NCBI GenBank assembly: GCA_016290775.1
Contig: JAEEVF010000001.1
Location: 186,001-250,000 of the forward strand
Length of the DNA: 64,000 nt
Direction: 5' to 3'
Origin: Acetatifactor sp.
Lineage (GTDB): Bacteria; Bacillota; Clostridia; Lachnospirales; Lachnospiraceae
The notes under the pieces are model-generated. The model was not told the origin of the DNA, ran no database searches, and saw nothing but the letters and a program-made list of their open reading frames with translations. Positions 47,540 through 56,394 of this stretch are shown piece by piece. The position numbers and the translations under genes are program-made. Each line of letters starts with the position of its first letter. Positions within the stretch are counted from its first letter, which is position 1.

Positions 47540-49429
47540 ATGAGAAATCGGATCCTTGGAAATAAGATGCTTGCGAAGACATTGGCATTTTGTTTGGTTC
47601 TTGCCCTGCTTCTTCTGACCGCGTGCGACAACAGCGGCGGAAAAGCTTCCAGTGAAGAGGAAGAAAGCACCGCGACCGAGAGCACTTCGGAGTCAAAGAC
47701 TGGCGGAGACGTTGTCGTTACGCCCCCCGCGAAGAGCTCCATGGAAATGTATGAGGACTTCCTCGCAGGCAAGGAGAAGCTCTACGTTGACCGCGTAAGC
47801 TACACCTACTATGATTTCGTGGCAGATGAGGAATATGATTATTTCGCCAACAAGGATGGCTATTATTTCCGCGACTTTATCGCTACCATCCAGAACATGG
47901 AAGACCTTGAGCCGGACAACGACATTCGCGTTGGAGGAGCTTATTACACCTACATTGATTGCGGCGACGACGGCGAGCAGGAGCTTGCCCTGTACGTTTA
48001 CCTCGACCAGAGCGATTGGTATGATTCCAGCTATTTGTTCATGATCAAGAACATTGACGGAAAGCTTCAGCTTTGCTACCGCGAAGAGGATGGATATAAT
48101 TCAAGCTTCTACTTGGATAACGAGTATGGCTTGATCTATGACGGCTGGTATGGCGGCATGCAGTATGGCGACACCTACGGCTATCTGGACGCCAACTGCG
48201 AGTATCACTTCCTGTATTCCTGCACGGGAGAATATGCTTTCGGCGCACAAAATGGATTTGAGGAAGGCGTGGAAGGTGCAGCAAGCGCCATCTGTGTGCG
48301 CGAGGGCGATGAGAGCCTTTTTGATCGCGTAACGCTCCTGACTTATCGCTTTAAGCAGTATGAAGAAGGCGAAAACGAGAGCGAAGTTCAGTTCTATTCT
48401 TACGACTACTACAATTGGGTCTATGACGAGGAGACCGGAGAAGGCTACAGCACCGAAGAGCCTGAGGCAGATCTGAAGGCCCTGATCGAAGAAGCCTTTG
48501 CCACCGCGGGCGTAAAGTACTACACCAAGGCTCAGATCAATGATATGATCGCGAAAAAATACGATGATGAGCATCTGACCGCCAACCAGAGAAACACCGA
48601 GGACAGCTACGTAGAATACACGCAGATGACTCGTGATGAGTACTGGCCCGGAAACATCGTGACCGTAAAGACGGCGGATGAGTTCATGAAGGCCATCGCT
48701 GACGACACGATCATCTACTTGGAGCCTGGTGAGTATGACCTGACGCATTGGCTTGTGGAAGAGGCAGGGGACGTTCCCCGTTATCTTTCCGGCGATTACT
48801 CCGGCGAGAACCCTACCGGCGTTCTTTATACGGGCTGGGATTCCGATTCCTATGAGATCGATATCTTTGACGTACAAAACCTTGTGATCGCTTCCAAGGA
48901 TCCGGAAAACCCTGCAACCATCGTAAGTTCCTGCCCGATCGCTTGTGTGATGCGCTTCATCCACTGCAAGTACCTGCGCGTGGAGAACGTGGTCATGGGT
49001 CATATCATTGAGCCTGGATACTGCAGCGGTAACGTTGTTTGCCTTGAGCAGAGCAAGGGCGCAACACTGGAAGGCTGTGACCTCTACGGCTGCGGCGCAT
49101 ATGGCGTCGAGATCGTGGACGGAGACATGACCTACGTGAACAATTGCGTGATCCATGACTGCACCTATGGTTGCATGACGAGTAGCAGAGCCGGCGACGT
49201 TTATATCAATGGAACGAAGTTTGAGAACTGTCAGGAATTCGACATGTTTGACGTCATTGGCGGAAGCTTTTACTTTGAGGGATGCTCCTTCAAGAATCTT
49301 TACGGAAACATGGTATATATCGCAGGAGATTATTCCTACGCAGGCTTCTATGATTGCCTGTTTGACGCACCTGCGCTTGAGTCCCTGCAGAACAACCCGC
49401 ACTACGGAAACAGCGTTTGCGTATATTAG
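47540..49429 (+). CDS. Lipoprotein with C-terminal right-handed beta-helix
   Basis: Lipobox LLLTAC; C-terminal rungs LEGCDLYGCGAYGVEIVDGDMTYVNNCVIHDCTYGCMTSSRAGDVYINGTKFENC. Confidence 0.75.
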   Translation: MRNRILGNKMLAKTLAFCLVLALLLLTACDNSGGKASSEEEESTATESTSESKTGGDVVVTPPAKSSMEMYEDFLAGKEKLYVDRVSYTYYDFVADEEYDYFANKDGYYFRDFIATIQNMEDLEPDNDIRVGGAYYTYIDCGDDGEQELALYVYLDQSDWYDSSYLFMIKNIDGKLQLCYREEDGYNSSFYLDNEYGLIYDGWYGGMQYGDTYGYLDANCEYHFLYSCTGEYAFGAQNGFEEGVEGAASAICVREGDESLFDRVTLLTYRFKQYEEGENESEVQFYSYDYYNWVYDEETGEGYSTEEPEADLKALIEEAFATAGVKYYTKAQINDMIAKKYDDEHLTANQRNTEDSYVEYTQMTRDEYWPGNIVTVKTADEFMKAIADDTIIYLEPGEYDLTHWLVEEAGDVPRYLSGDYSGENPTGVLYTGWDSDSYEIDIFDVQNLVIASKDPENPATIVSSCPIACVMRFIHCKYLRVENVVMGHIIEPGYCSGNVVCLEQSKGATLEGCDLYGCGAYGVEIVDGDMTYVNNCVIHDCTYGCMTSSRAGDVYINGTKFENCQEFDMFDVIGGSFYFEGCSFKNLYGNMVYIAGDYSYAGFYDCLFDAPALESLQNNPHYGNSVCVY

Positions 49430-49445
49430 ATCGAATGAACAAAAA

Positions 49446-49475
49446 AGGCCAGCCCCGTTTGGGACTGGCCTTTTT
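49446..49475. terminator. Bidirectional terminator between beta-helix lipoprotein and araC-like gene
   Basis: aaaaaaggccagccc-cgttt-gggactggccttttt. Confidence 0.85.
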
Positions 49476-49485
49476 ACGTTCTGTA

Positions 49486-50355
49486 TTAACCTTGCAGATA
49501 ATGCCGTTTGAACTCGCTGGGAGAGCACCCTTTGTACTTTTGGAATACGCGGTTGAAGGTGGAAATGCTCTTGAAGCCAGACTCCATGGCGATCGTCGTG
49601 ATGGCGTCATCGGAATCCGCCAGCAGCGTCTGTGCGCGCTTTAAGCGCTGCAGCGTCAGATACTCCACGAAATTGCACTGAATGGTCTGCTTAAAGACTC
49701 TTGAAAAGTAGCAGGAGCTAAAACCGATCTGATTTGCAATGTCGTCAAGCGTTAAGTCCTTGTCACAGTTTTCCGCGATATAGCGGCACGCGGCATTGAT
49801 CTTGTCAATGGTCCGACCGCTGCGCTGACGTGCGATCTCCTCGGCAGGCAAAAGGACGCTCTGCAGATGGATCCCAAACTGCATGAAGAGCTCATATACG
49901 TGGATCAGTTCGCGCACGCCGTGGAAGGGCGTGGAATTGTTCCGCGCCGCCATGATCTGGCGGAGCTTCTCATGCATATACTTTGCAAGGGATTCCATGT
50001 TCGCATCGTCCGAGCGGAAGAGGTGATAATTCCGGAAAAGATGTGCGAAGGAAGCAAACTCCGGAAGCTCAGTCAAAAGGGAGGACGTAAACTGGAGTCC
50101 GACAAGCGTGCCAGGCTCATTGAATTCCACGGAATGCATTTCGCTTGCCCAAATGATCAAGGTATCGCCCGGCATAAGCTCATATGTGGTCTGATCGATG
50201 GTGAACTTAGGACGCACGGAAGAGGCATGCTCCATTGGATAGAAGACCATTTCGGTGAAGTGGTGCCAATGGGGATCATATTTTGTCGGTACGTCTTGAA
50301 TAATGTTGATCGGTTGCTGAAACAGGATTCGTTCTGGTTTCTTAGTATTTGTCAT
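49486..50355 (-). CDS. AraC-family transcriptional regulator with N-terminal cupin
   Basis: Two HTH motifs LTLDDIANQIGFSSCYFSRVFKQTIQCNFVEYLTLQRLKRAQTLL...IATIAMESGFKSISTFNRVFQKYKGCSPSEFKR. Confidence 0.92.
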   Translation of the reverse strand: MTNTKKPERILFQQPINIIQDVPTKYDPHWHHFTEMVFYPMEHASSVRPKFTIDQTTYELMPGDTLIIWASEMHSVEFNEPGTLVGLQFTSSLLTELPEFASFAHLFRNYHLFRSDDANMESLAKYMHEKLRQIMAARNNSTPFHGVRELIHVYELFMQFGIHLQSVLLPAEEIARQRSGRTIDKINAACRYIAENCDKDLTLDDIANQIGFSSCYFSRVFKQTIQCNFVEYLTLQRLKRAQTLLADSDDAITTIAMESGFKSISTFNRVFQKYKGCSPSEFKRHYLQG

Positions 50356-50619
50356 ATTCTACCTCTTTTGAACAAATGCGGTGGTCAATTTTTGACCTTT
50401 TTAACAAAACCTGCAGGTTACTTATGTAAAAATACACGGAACTTAATTCAAATCTAAGGGATTTTTCGTCAAATGTCAAGAACAAATTATGATGACAAGA
50501 AATAAGAAAAACTACGCAACCCATGATTGGTAGAAATGACAAGAAGTGATAGGATGAACCTAGATAATGATTTTTGGGGTATCAGCAGGCCCGTTTACCC
50601 GCGGGACAAGGAGAAGAAC

Positions 50620-52086
50620 ATGGCTGGCAGTCAGACGATCAACATGACGACGGGGAGCCCGGCAAAGCATATTTTGCGATTTGCCTTACCGCTACTCATC
50701 GGAAATCTGTTTCAACAATTATATAACATGGTGGATTCCATGGTAGTGGGAACCTATGTGGGTTCAGCGGCGCTCGCGGCCGTCGGAACTTGCGGTTCCA
50801 CGAACTTTTTGTTTTTTGCATTAACTTCCGGTCTTGCGATCGGGATCGGCGTTATCGTATCGCAGTATTTTGGCGCGGATGATGAGGAAAACGTCCGGGC
50901 GACCATTGCCAATTCCATTTATGTATTGACGACGGCGTCGCTTTCGGTCAGCCTGATCGGATATGTTGCGGCGCCATATATCCTAAAGCTACTTAACGTT
51001 CCGGATTCCATTCTTTCGCTGTCAGTGCTGTACATGAGGACCACTTGTATGGGCATCCTTGGCGTTGCCACCTACAACGGCGTATCCGCAGTGCTCAGGG
51101 CACTTGGAGATTCGCGTACGCCCCTTTATTTCCTGATCCTCTCAAGTCTGATGAACGTTGCCTTGGACCTGATCTTTGTCAAGGATCTTGGCCTTGGCGT
51201 GTTTGGCGTGGCACTTGCAACCGTTCTCTCGCAATATGCCTCCGCCGTCAGTTGTCTTGTCTATGCATATGTTCGCGTCCCTTTCTTCCGCCTGACAAAG
51301 GAAGAATTAAAGCCCAAGGGAAAGATCATCCAAAGGTCCTTCCGCCTTGGCGTTCCGATCGCGCTGCAAAGCTCGATGATCGCGGTTTCCTGCATGGTAT
51401 TACAGGGCGTCGTGAATGGCTTTGGAGAGACGGTCATGGCGGCCTACACCGTGACGATGCGGATCGAGCAGCTGGTACAACAGCCTTATTCCTCCCTTGC
51501 AAGTGCCGTGACGACCTATTCCGGACAGAACATTGGGGCAGGCAACGTATCACGAGTTAAGAAGGGCTTTCGTCAGGCCGTGCTGATGGCGCTGATCTTC
51601 AGCCTCGCCATGATCCCCGTGATGTATCTCGGAGGCGAGTCCCTGGTGCGCCTTTTTGTCAAGGACAGCGAGGAGACCGTTCGGATCGCCGTCCGCGCGC
51701 TTCGGATCACAAGCCTTTGTTACTTTGGCCTTGGCATGATCTATGTTCCAAGAGGCCTCATGAACGGATGCGGAGACGCCGCCTTCTCCATGATCAACGG
51801 AATCTCCGAGGTGGCATGTCGCCTTTCCTTTGCACAGATTTTTACAAAGATCCCCGTCATCGGTTTTTGGGGCGTGTGGCTTACGACCGGCGCAACCTGG
51901 GCAGTCACGGGTGCCGTGTGCCTTGTACGTTACTGCCAGGGGGCATGGAAGCATAAGGCGATCACGGGAAAAACCTCGCAGGAGCTCCCGCAAACGGCTG
52001 AAACCTCCGATTCCGACCGGATTTCTCTACATAATGCACAAAAGACACCAGGAATGTTCTGCGCAAAATCCACAAAAGTGTCCTGA
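50620..52086 (+). CDS. MATE family efflux transporter
   Basis: PAKHILRFALPLLIGNLFQQLYNMVDSMVVGTYVGSAALAAVG. Confidence 0.93.
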   Translation: MAGSQTINMTTGSPAKHILRFALPLLIGNLFQQLYNMVDSMVVGTYVGSAALAAVGTCGSTNFLFFALTSGLAIGIGVIVSQYFGADDEENVRATIANSIYVLTTASLSVSLIGYVAAPYILKLLNVPDSILSLSVLYMRTTCMGILGVATYNGVSAVLRALGDSRTPLYFLILSSLMNVALDLIFVKDLGLGVFGVALATVLSQYASAVSCLVYAYVRVPFFRLTKEELKPKGKIIQRSFRLGVPIALQSSMIAVSCMVLQGVVNGFGETVMAAYTVTMRIEQLVQQPYSSLASAVTTYSGQNIGAGNVSRVKKGFRQAVLMALIFSLAMIPVMYLGGESLVRLFVKDSEETVRIAVRALRITSLCYFGLGMIYVPRGLMNGCGDAAFSMINGISEVACRLSFAQIFTKIPVIGFWGVWLTTGATWAVTGAVCLVRYCQGAWKHKAITGKTSQELPQTAETSDSDRISLHNAQKTPGMFCAKSTKVS

Positions 52087-52210
52087 TTTCAGAAAATTTG
52101 CTTACGTAATCCAAAATAATCTGCTATAATGTTATTCGTGGGAGATTTGCGAAAACTGTCGCGCATTGAAGCAGAGGTTACGTTGGGAAATCTGAGAAAA
52201 GGAGCGTTTT

Positions 52211-52738
52211 GTGTTTGATAAGGGTTCGTTTGTAGTCTGTGGGAGCAAGGGTGTTTGTACGGTGGAGGACATTGCGAGAATGAGCATTCCCGGTGTGGAC
52301 GGGAAGCGTGATTATTATGTTCTCAAACCGGTATATAACTTCGCCACCACGGTCTATATCCCCGTTGACGCGGGGAAGGAATCCATGCGAGGCGTTCTTT
52401 CGGCAACGGAGGCCAAAAAGCTCATCCGCGGCATGGAAAGCATCGCACCCATAGACATTGTCAATGACAAGATGCTCGAGCAGGAGTATCGCGGCTGCAT
52501 GCGCACAAATATGTGCGAAGAGTGGGTGCGGATCCTGAAGACCACCTATCAGCGCAAGGTAAAACGCCAGGAGATGGGGCGGAAGGTCACCGCGGTAGAC
52601 GCGAAGTACTGCAAAATCGCGGAGGACAGCCTGTTCGGAGAGCTGGCGATCGCGCTTGGCATTTCCAAGGATCAGGTTCCGGAGTATATCGAAAAAGAAA
52701 TGAAGAAGCAAAAAAGAAGCGAAAAATCGAAAAAATAG
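52211..52738 (+). CDS. CarD/CdnL-like transcriptional regulator
   Basis: MFDKGSFVVCGSKGVCTVEDIARM..YYVLKPVYNFATTVYIPVD; GTG start. Confidence 0.85.
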   Translation: MFDKGSFVVCGSKGVCTVEDIARMSIPGVDGKRDYYVLKPVYNFATTVYIPVDAGKESMRGVLSATEAKKLIRGMESIAPIDIVNDKMLEQEYRGCMRTNMCEEWVRILKTTYQRKVKRQEMGRKVTAVDAKYCKIAEDSLFGELAIALGISKDQVPEYIEKEMKKQKRSEKSKK

Positions 52739-52775
52739 CTTGACTTATAGGGAAAGCCATGGTATTGTATTCGGG

Positions 52776-52958
52776 TGTGAAGCTTCTTCACACATTAAAA
52801 CCAAGCAGAGTATCCACTCTCACCTTACGGCAATCGGGCCAGTAAGCGTTCATATCTTGAAGAAACCCATTAGGGTGCTCATTACGTGCATAAGTTGCGC
52901 TCTGTGAGCTGAATTGTCAAGGTCAGGTGGATAGCGATGCTATTCACCTTATTTTTTT
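52776..52958 (+). ncRNA. Ribosomal protein L20-type leader upstream of infC-rpmI-rplT, ending in a terminator (aggtggatagc-gat-gctattcacctt + attttttt)
   Basis: Position, length and terminal attenuator typical of L20 leaders; promoter-like TTGACT-N17-TATTGT just upstream. Confidence 0.7.
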
Positions 52959-52979
52959 CATCTTATGGAGGGCAAAACC

Positions 52980-53486
52980 ATTAGCGAATTAATGATCAAT
53001 GAGGAAATCCGTGACAAGGAGGTCCGCGTCATCGGAGAAGCAGGGCAGCAGCTGGGCATCATGTCCGCAAGAGAAGCACTGGCATTAGCAGAGGAAGCAG
53101 GTTTGGATCTTGTAAAGATCGCGCCTACCGCACAGCCGCCCGTGTGCAGGATCGTTGACTACGGAAAGTTCAAGTATGAGCAGCTTCGCAAGGAAAAGGA
53201 AGCGAAGAAAAAGCAGAAGGTGACGGAGGTAAAGGAAATTCGCCTTTCTCCCAACATTGACACCAATGACTTGAACACCAAGATGAATGCAGCAAGGAAG
53301 TTCCTTTCCAAGGGAGACCGCGTGAAGGTAACGCTTCGTTTCCGCGGCCGTGAGATGGCTCACATGAACACCAGCAAGCATATCCTTGATGATTTCGCCC
53401 AGAATCTTTCCGACGTTGCGGTGATGGAAAAGGCACCCAAGGTCGAGGGAAGAAGTATGACCATGTTTTTAACTGAGAAGCGATAA
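52980..53486 (+). CDS. infC: Translation initiation factor IF-3 (probable AUU start)
   Basis: ISELMINEEIRDKEVRVIGEAGQQLGIM; SD ggaggg 6-7 nt before ATT at 52980; ATG at 52965 lacks an SD. Confidence 0.93.
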   Translation: MSELMINEEIRDKEVRVIGEAGQQLGIMSAREALALAEEAGLDLVKIAPTAQPPVCRIVDYGKFKYEQLRKEKEAKKKQKVTEVKEIRLSPNIDTNDLNTKMNAARKFLSKGDRVKVTLRFRGREMAHMNTSKHILDDFAQNLSDVAVMEKAPKVEGRSMTMFLTEKR

Positions 53487-53552
53487 GCCTAGGGAACATT
53501 GGCAGGTCGCAGAAGTTAAAATAGAGAAAGAAGAGTTTAGGAGGAAACAGTC

Positions 53553-53750
53553 ATGCCCAAAATGAAGTCTAGTAAGTCGGCAGCAAAGCGTTTTAAGGTA
53601 ACCGGTACCGGTAAGTTAAAGAGAGCTAAGGCATATAAGAGCCACATTCTTGCAAAGAAGTCCACGAAGAGAAAGCGTAATCTCAGACAGCCTGCTATTA
53701 CCGATGCAACGAACGTAAAGAACATGAAGAAGATCCTTCCTTATCTGTAA
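53553..53750 (+). CDS. rpmI: 50S ribosomal protein L35
   Basis: [45 protein letters not shown]. Confidence 0.96.
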   Translation: MPKMKSSKSAAKRFKVTGTGKLKRAKAYKSHILAKKSTKRKRNLRQPAITDATNVKNMKKILPYL

Positions 53751-53808
53751 TCAGATCGGAAGAAAACGTTTGAGAAAATTATTATCTTAGGTTTGGAGGA
53801 AAAGAGAG

Positions 53809-54165
53809 ATGGCAAGAATTAAAGGTGGCTTAAATGCCAAGAAAAAGCACAATAGAGTTTTGAAGCTTGCAAAGGGCTACAGAGGAGCAAGAAGCAAGCA
53901 GTACAGAGTAGCAAAGCAGTCCGTTATGAGAGCACTGACCAGCGCATATGCAGGCAGAAAGCAGAGAAAGCGTCAGTTCAGACAGCTCTGGATCGCTCGT
54001 ATCAATGCAGCAGCAAGACTGAACGGTCTTTCCTACAGCAAGTTTATGTATGGCCTTAAGCTTGCAGGCATTGACATGAACAGAAAGATGCTTGCCGAGA
54101 TGGCAGTTAGCGATGCAGACGGCTTCAAGAGCCTTGCAGAGCTTGCAAAGAGCAAGATCGCATAA
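53809..54165 (+). CDS. rplT: 50S ribosomal protein L20
   Basis: [42 protein letters not shown]. Confidence 0.97.
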   Translation: MARIKGGLNAKKKHNRVLKLAKGYRGARSKQYRVAKQSVMRALTSAYAGRKQRKRQFRQLWIARINAAARLNGLSYSKFMYGLKLAGIDMNRKMLAEMAVSDADGFKSLAELAKSKIA

Positions 54166-54170
54166 AAAGC

Positions 54171-54199
54171 TTGATTATTTTGTCATAAAAGGATAAAAT
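54171..54199 (+). promoter_or_regulatory. glmS promoter TTGATT-N17-TAAAAT
   Basis: -35 at 54171-54176, -10 at 54194-54199. Confidence 0.6.
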
Positions 54200-54210
54200 G
54201 AAGCTTGGAC

Positions 54211-54256
54211 AAAGGAGTCCTGCCCTTCGAGGGTTGGGACTCCTTTACTCTTTTTT
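54211..54256 (+). terminator. Terminator/attenuator-like hairpin in glmS leader
   Basis: aaaggagtcc-tgcccttcgagggttg-ggactccttt + actctttttt, ending directly before the glmS SD. Confidence 0.75.
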
Positions 54257-54270
54257 GGAGGTTAGGGTAT

Positions 54271-56112
54271 ATGTGCGGAATTGTTGGATTTGTAGGTAAT
54301 CATCAGGCAGCGCCGATCCTTTTGGATGGCTTGTCAAAGCTTGAGTATCGTGGCTATGATTCAGCCGGCATTGTGGTTCGCGACGGTGACAAACAGGCAG
54401 AGATCGTAAAGGCGAAGGGAAGGCTCAAGATCCTGGCAGAGAAGACCAACGACGGAAAGTCCGTTCCCGGCTGTTGCGGCATCGGCCATACGCGTTGGGC
54501 GACGCATGGCGAACCCTCCGAGATCAACGCACATCCTCACGTGAGCGGTGACGACATCAACGTTGTCGCAGTGCATAACGGCATCATCGAAAACTATCAG
54601 GAGATCCGCGAAAAGTTGATCCGCAAGGGCTACAAATTCTACTCCCAGACGGATACGGAAGTTCTGGTAAAATATGTTGATTACTATTACAAGAAATATG
54701 CCATGGGCCCCATCGACGCCATTGCAAAGACCATGGTGCGTGTACGCGGTTCTTACGCTTTGGCAGTTATGTTCAAGGACTTCCCAGGAGAGATCTACGT
54801 TGCCCGCAAGGACAGCCCCATGATCCTTGGCGTAGAGGGCGATGAATCCTATATCGCCTCTGACGTTCCCGCCATTTTGAAATATGCAAGAAACGTATAT
54901 TACATCGGGAATCTGGAGATGGCAAGGGTTCGCGCCGGTGAAGTGACCTTCTTTAACCTCGACGGCGACGTGATCGAAAAGGAACTGACGGAGATCAAGT
55001 GGGATGCGGAAGCTGCTGAAAAGGGCGGCTATGAGCATTTCATGATCAAGGAGATCCACGAGCAGCCCAGAGCCGTGCTTGACACTTTGAATTCCGTGAT
55101 CAAGAATGATGCGATCGACTTAAGCGAAGTCGGACTTTCCGAGGAGCAGATAAAGGACATTCATCAGATTCATATCGTGGCCTGCGGAAGCGCCTATCAC
55201 GTGGGCGTCGTGACGCAGTACGTTATGGAGGATCTTGCGAAAATCCCCGTTCGCGTGGAGTTTGCATCGGAATTCAGATATCGCAACCCCTTGCTGAACG
55301 AAAAGGACCTTGTCGTGATCATCAGCCAGTCCGGTGAGACGGCTGACTCCCTTGCGGCACTAAGGCTTGCAAAGGAGAAGGGCGTAAAGACGCTGGGCAT
55401 CGTGAACGTGATCGGTTCCACCATCGCAAGGGAAGCAGACAACGTGTTCTATACCATGGCAGGCCCGGAGATCGCGGTTGCGACGACCAAGGCCTATAGC
55501 GCTCAGCTGATCGCGGGATATCTTCTCGCCATCCAGTTCGCAAAGGTGCGCGGCGAGATCGATGCGGATGCATATGCACACTTCATTTCTGAATTGCAGA
55601 CCTTGCCCGGAAAGATCTCGAAGGTTTTGGAAGACAAGGAACGCATTCAGTGGTTTGCCTCCAAATTCGCGGCGGCAAAGGACGTGTTCTTCCTTGGAAG
55701 GGGCATCGATTATGCCATCAGCCTTGAGGGAAGCCTTAAGATGAAGGAGATCAGCTACATCCACAGCGAAGCTTATGCAGCCGGCGAACTCAAGCACGGC
55801 ACCATCACCTTGATCGAGGACGGCACCATGGTCATCAGCGTACTGACCCAAAAGGAACTCTTTGAGAAGATGATCAGCAACATGGTGGAGGTGAAGAGCC
55901 GCGGAGCATACCTCATGGGCCTTACGACCTATGGCAATTACAGCATCGAGGATACGGCGAACTTCAGCGTGTTCGTGCCGCAGATCGATCAGCATTTCGT
56001 GGCAAGTCTTGCCGTGGTTCCGTTGCAGCTCCTTGGCTATTACGTAAGCCTTGCAAGGGGCCTTGACGTAGATAAGCCAAGGAATCTTGCAAAGAGCGTG
56101 ACGGTAGAATAA
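54271..56112 (+). CDS. glmS: Glutamine--fructose-6-phosphate aminotransferase
   Basis: MCGIVGFVGNHQAAPILLDGLSKLEYRGYDSAGI; C-terminal SIS domains. Confidence 0.97.
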   Translation: MCGIVGFVGNHQAAPILLDGLSKLEYRGYDSAGIVVRDGDKQAEIVKAKGRLKILAEKTNDGKSVPGCCGIGHTRWATHGEPSEINAHPHVSGDDINVVAVHNGIIENYQEIREKLIRKGYKFYSQTDTEVLVKYVDYYYKKYAMGPIDAIAKTMVRVRGSYALAVMFKDFPGEIYVARKDSPMILGVEGDESYIASDVPAILKYARNVYYIGNLEMARVRAGEVTFFNLDGDVIEKELTEIKWDAEAAEKGGYEHFMIKEIHEQPRAVLDTLNSVIKNDAIDLSEVGLSEEQIKDIHQIHIVACGSAYHVGVVTQYVMEDLAKIPVRVEFASEFRYRNPLLNEKDLVVIISQSGETADSLAALRLAKEKGVKTLGIVNVIGSTIAREADNVFYTMAGPEIAVATTKAYSAQLIAGYLLAIQFAKVRGEIDADAYAHFISELQTLPGKISKVLEDKERIQWFASKFAAAKDVFFLGRGIDYAISLEGSLKMKEISYIHSEAYAAGELKHGTITLIEDGTMVISVLTQKELFEKMISNMVEVKSRGAYLMGLTTYGNYSIEDTANFSVFVPQIDQHFVASLAVVPLQLLGYYVSLARGLDVDKPRNLAKSVTVE

Positions 56113-56126
56113 ACGAGATAAGCAAA

Positions 56127-56160
56127 AACCCCTTGGGCACAAGGCTCAAGGGGCTTTTTG
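56127..56160. terminator. Terminator between glmS and tRNA-Gly
   Basis: aaaaaccccttg-ggcacaaggct-caaggggcttttt. Confidence 0.8.
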
Positions 56161-56161
56161 A

Positions 56162-56233
<72 letters not shown>

Positions 56234-56394
56234 AAACGCATAAATCACGCAAGAAACAGTATATCACGTCGCAGGCCGATTGACTAGCCCTATTTTTCAA
56301 AAACAAGATTTTTTTGTTTACTTCTAAAAACAAAGGTGCTATGATATAAAAGGTTTTTTGTATTCACGTGAGAAAATGGAAGGGTTGAAGTGGA

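Noticed and set aside
48101-49528. 475-aa minus-strand ORF opposite the beta-helix lipoprotein
   Set aside because: Antisense shadow ORF without RBS or family similarity
54166-54270. glmS ribozyme in its usual place upstream of glmS
   Set aside because: Only about 105 bp available and none of the core motifs (GUUGACGAGG, UCGGCGGAU) present
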